The notes under the pieces are model-generated. The model worked only from the letters and a program-made list of their open reading frames with translations, had not been told where the DNA came from and did no database searches. Both the position numbers and the translations under genes were made by a program. From NCBI GenBank assembly GCA_945903675.1, contig CAMDOP010000150.1, positions 1 to 7,752 of the forward strand: a stretch of 7,752 nt of DNA, in the 5' to 3' direction. Shown here piece by piece: positions 6,136 to 7,752 of the stretch; positions within the stretch are counted from its first letter, which is position 1, and each line of letters opens with the position of its first letter. Source of the DNA: Crenothrix polyspora. Lineage in GTDB: Bacteria; Pseudomonadota; Gammaproteobacteria; Methylococcales; Methylomonadaceae.

Positions 6136-7460
6136 TGCAAGAATCCAACCGTATTGAACTCAAACGCGAACTGACTGACTCGCTTGAAAAAGAGATAGTG
6201 GCGTTTCTTAATTATCGGGATGGCGGCGTCATTTATCTGGGTATTGACGATAAAACACAAACAACCCTTGGTATCGCTGATGCCGATACGGTGCAACTGA
6301 AAATCAAGGATCGCATTAAAAACAATATCAGCCCGTCGACCATGGGGCTGTTTGATGTAATGACCGAAAGCCGTGATGACAAAACAATCATTAAAATCAC
6401 GGTCGCCAGTGGTTCTGAAAAGCCCTATTACCTGTCAAAAATGGGCATGTCTGCCAAAGGTTGTTACCTTAGAATTGGTAGTGCCTCTGAGCCTATGCCG
6501 GTGAGAATGATTGAGAACTTATTTGCCGGCAGAATTCGCAATTCCATCGGCACGATTAAATCACGTAAACAAACCCTGAGCTTTGAACAGCTTAAAATCT
6601 ATTACAACGAAACCCCATTAACGCTGAATGAGCAATTTGCCCATAATCTGGAACTGTTAACCGGAGAGGGCGCCTACAACTACGCGGCTTATTTACTTTC
6701 AGACCTTAATGGCTTGTCAATTAAGGTGGCCAAGTATGCCGGTACTGATCGGGTCAATCTGATTGAAAATGAAGAGTACGGTTATTGTTCACTGGTAAAA
6801 GCCACCAAAGCAGTGCTGGAAAAACTCAAGGTTGAGAACAAAACCTTTGCCCGCATTACCTCCAGTCGGCGTGAACAGCGCAAACTACTGAGTCCTGTAG
6901 CACTGCGCGAGGCGGTCATCAACGCCATCATTCACAATAATTACAGCAATGAAGTGCCGCCCAAATTTGAGTTATTTGCTGACCGACTGGAGATTACCTC
7001 TGCTGGTGGCTTGCCTTCGGGTTTTGATGAAGATGAATTCTTCATGGGATATTCGGTTCCCCAAAATAAAGAATTGATGCGGGTGTTTCGGGATCTGGAG
7101 ATGGTTGAGCAGTTGGGCTCAGGTGTGCCACGTATTTTGGCGTATTACCCACGGTCTGTTTATCGGTTTACCACTAATTTTATTCGGCTGGTATTGCCTT
7201 TTGCCGAGGGCTTTGAACAGTCTACCGACCAAGCTACCGATCAAGCTACCGACCAAGCTCAAGCACTGCTGAGGTTTTGCACAACTCCCCGCTCAACCAA
7301 AGAAATGATGGAACATTTGGGATTGAGTCATCATCCAAATTTTCGTAACAGGATTTTATTGCCACTTATGGCCTCCGGAAAATTGGCGCTCACTATCCCA
7401 GACAAACCAAAAAGTCCAAATCAGCGCTATATTGCAATTAAGAAAGAGACAAAGCTATGA
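6132..7460 (+). CDS. AlbA_2 (Schlafen-like) / GHKL ATPase-domain protein embedded in a type I RM operon
   Basis: This encodes 442 residues. The N-terminus is an AlbA_2 (Schlafen AlbA-type) domain: RIELKREL (7-14), EIVAFLNYRDGGVIYLGIDD (about 21-40) and YYLSKMG...GCYLRIGSAS. A HATPase_c_4 domain follows, with LREAVINAIIHNNYS (258-272; E260 and N264 are candidate ATP/Mg residues), LEITSAGGLPSG, and EQLGSGVPRI (326-335). A TDQA repeat linker (365-376) leads to a helical, probably winged-helix end. Such proteins are often annotated as RecG-like or as transcriptional regulators, and are often found beside type I RM genes; their role is unsettled. Two starts are possible: ATG 6132 overlaps hsdS by four bases, while ATG 6135 is better spaced (7 nt) from AAGGG at 6123-6127. 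The end overlaps hsdR by four bases, so the protein is probably made in step with the RM subunits. Confidence 0.8.
   Translation: MMQESNRIELKRELTDSLEKEIVAFLNYRDGGVIYLGIDDKTQTTLGIADADTVQLKIKDRIKNNISPSTMGLFDVMTESRDDKTIIKITVASGSEKPYYLSKMGMSAKGCYLRIGSASEPMPVRMIENLFAGRIRNSIGTIKSRKQTLSFEQLKIYYNETPLTLNEQFAHNLELLTGEGAYNYAAYLLSDLNGLSIKVAKYAGTDRVNLIENEEYGYCSLVKATKAVLEKLKVENKTFARITSSRREQRKLLSPVALREAVINAIIHNNYSNEVPPKFELFADRLEITSAGGLPSGFDEDEFFMGYSVPQNKELMRVFRDLEMVEQLGSGVPRILAYYPRSVYRFTTNFIRLVLPFAEGFEQSTDQATDQATDQAQALLRFCTTPRSTKEMMEHLGLSHHPNFRNRILLPLMASGKLALTIPDKPKSPNQRYIAIKKETKL
7224..7259 (+). repeat. Three tandem 12-bp repeats coding TDQA
   Basis: ACCGACCAAGCT is repeated three times (7224-7235, 7236-7247, 7248-7259); the middle copy differs by one base (T for C). 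It encodes TDQATDQATDQA, residues 365-376, between the ATPase domain and the C-terminal helical region. Copy-number changes would keep the frame. Confidence 0.95.
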
Positions 7461-7608
7461 ATGAACTCCACCTGCAAGACAAATTCATAATTCCGTTTTT
7501 TCGCGATGACTTGGGCTATAAGGAAGTTAAAGCCAATACTGTTACTCAATCACTGATTATTGAGGAAGACTTGCAGGAGTTTATCTCTAATACAGAGTTA
7601 AATAAAAA
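7457..7608 (+). pseudogene. hsdR: Type I restriction subunit HsdR, 5' fragment cut by an insertion sequence
   Basis: ATG 7457 overlaps the TGA of the upstream gene (ATGA). The first ~51 residues (MNELHLQDKFIIPFFRDDLG, then SLIIEEDLQEFISNTELNKK) look like the start of HsdR proteins paired with this kind of large HsdM; position after hsdM and hsdS supports this. HsdR would provide the nuclease and the ATP-driven DNA translocase. At 7609 the sequence changes to the end of an insertion sequence, and the frame stops at 7652-7654 after 15 foreign codons, giving 65 residues in place of the usual several hundred to over a thousand. No nuclease or helicase motif remains. The rest of hsdR may lie beyond the right edge on the far side of the insertion. 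A weak purine-rich site (AAGAAAGAG) lies about 8 bp upstream. Confidence 0.68.
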
Positions 7609-7752
7609 GGCTATGTTTGCATTAATAGTTGAAAAGAACCAAGACTTCCCATAGCCGCTTGCAGAATTACACTGGGCGTAATTTGCTGTCCCCATCGCTC
7701 TATTCCGCGTCGCCAACCCAGATAGTTGTTAAGATATTTGGTGGCCACACCA
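7609..7752 (-). mobile_element. Insertion sequence, one end (probably IS1595 family), inserted in hsdR
   Basis: The break in hsdR places the IS end at about 7609, starting GGCTATGTTTGC. The same GGCTA opens the MITE at 730. The preceding bases AATAAAAA (7601-7608) would be one copy of an 8-bp target duplication if the family call is right; the other copy is outside the window. The element runs off the right edge. Confidence 0.6.
7611..7752 (-). CDS. Transposase, C-terminal 46 residues (partial)
   Basis: The minus-strand frame is open from the right edge to TAG at 7613-7611. It reads GVATKYLNNYLGWRRGIERW, then QQITPSVILQAA, ending LLMQT. The ATKYL-NYLGW-ER pattern resembles the C-terminus of DDE transposases of the IS1595 (ISXO2-like) group, from memory of that family. 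The stop codon lies within the first five bases of the IS end, so coding sequence and terminal repeat overlap. The catalytic residues are off the edge. The family is moderately sure; the transposase call is firmer. Confidence 0.6.
   Translation of the reverse strand, partial: GVATKYLNNYLGWRRGIERWGQQITPSVILQAAMGSLGSFQLLMQT

Noticed and set aside
6006..6296. Minus-strand 96-residue frame across the hsdS/ATPase junction
   Set aside because: It is antisense to two well-supported overlapping genes.
7224..7259. The 12-bp tandem repeat as an on/off phase-variation switch
   Set aside because: Unit length is a multiple of three, so copy changes alter linker length but not the frame.
1..7752. CRISPR arrays, tRNA or rRNA genes, and KOPS sites (GGGNAGGG)
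   Set aside because: By eye I found no regularly spaced repeats, no cloverleaf or rRNA-like sequence, and no exact KOPS on either strand.

Overview
The window looks like an accessory or defence island in a moderately AT-rich gammaproteobacterium. A Shewanella- or Moritella-like member of the Alteromonadales fits best. This rests on a YfbR-like fragment, an FtsK gamma domain very close to the enterobacterial form, and IS1595-like element ends. The taxonomic call is inference from remembered protein families.

Left part (1-950): the C-terminal 162 residues of a TacT/AtaT-type GNAT acetyltransferase toxin run in from the left edge; its start and any antitoxin lie outside. Only 18 bp after its stop codon comes a 5'-truncated remnant of a YfbR-type 5'-deoxynucleotidase. 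The last codons of that remnant are interrupted by a 160-bp transposase-less element with 24-bp terminal inverted repeats and an imperfect 8-bp target duplication, probably a MITE.

Middle (947-2830): one intact gene joins an N-terminal YbjN-like domain to a C-terminal FtsK gamma winged helix. About 480 bp without an intact gene follows, holding a long palindrome (about 1782-1875) and a short minus-strand coding-like fragment. Next is a probably decayed gene of unknown function (2188-2704), carrying one in-frame stop and one frameshift, and then the leader of the next operon.

Right part (2831-7752): a type I restriction-modification operon, hsdM - hsdS - AlbA_2/HATPase gene - hsdR. Every junction overlaps by 1-4 bases, so the genes are probably translationally coupled. 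HsdM and HsdS would form the methyltransferase, with HsdS carrying two target recognition domains. HsdR would add the restriction motor. The third gene is an accessory protein with a Schlafen/AlbA_2-type N-terminus, a GHKL-like ATPase domain and a TDQA-repeat linker before a C-terminal helical region. hsdR is broken after about 51 codons by an insertion sequence whose transposase, probably IS1595 family, reads leftward from the right edge. As it stands, the locus should be able to methylate but not restrict, unless hsdR is rescued outside the window.

The most unusual items are the YbjN-FtsK gamma fusion, whose gamma domain has lost an arginine that contacts DNA in FtsK, and the ATPase gene embedded between hsdS and hsdR. 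Several insertions and decayed genes show an island in active turnover.
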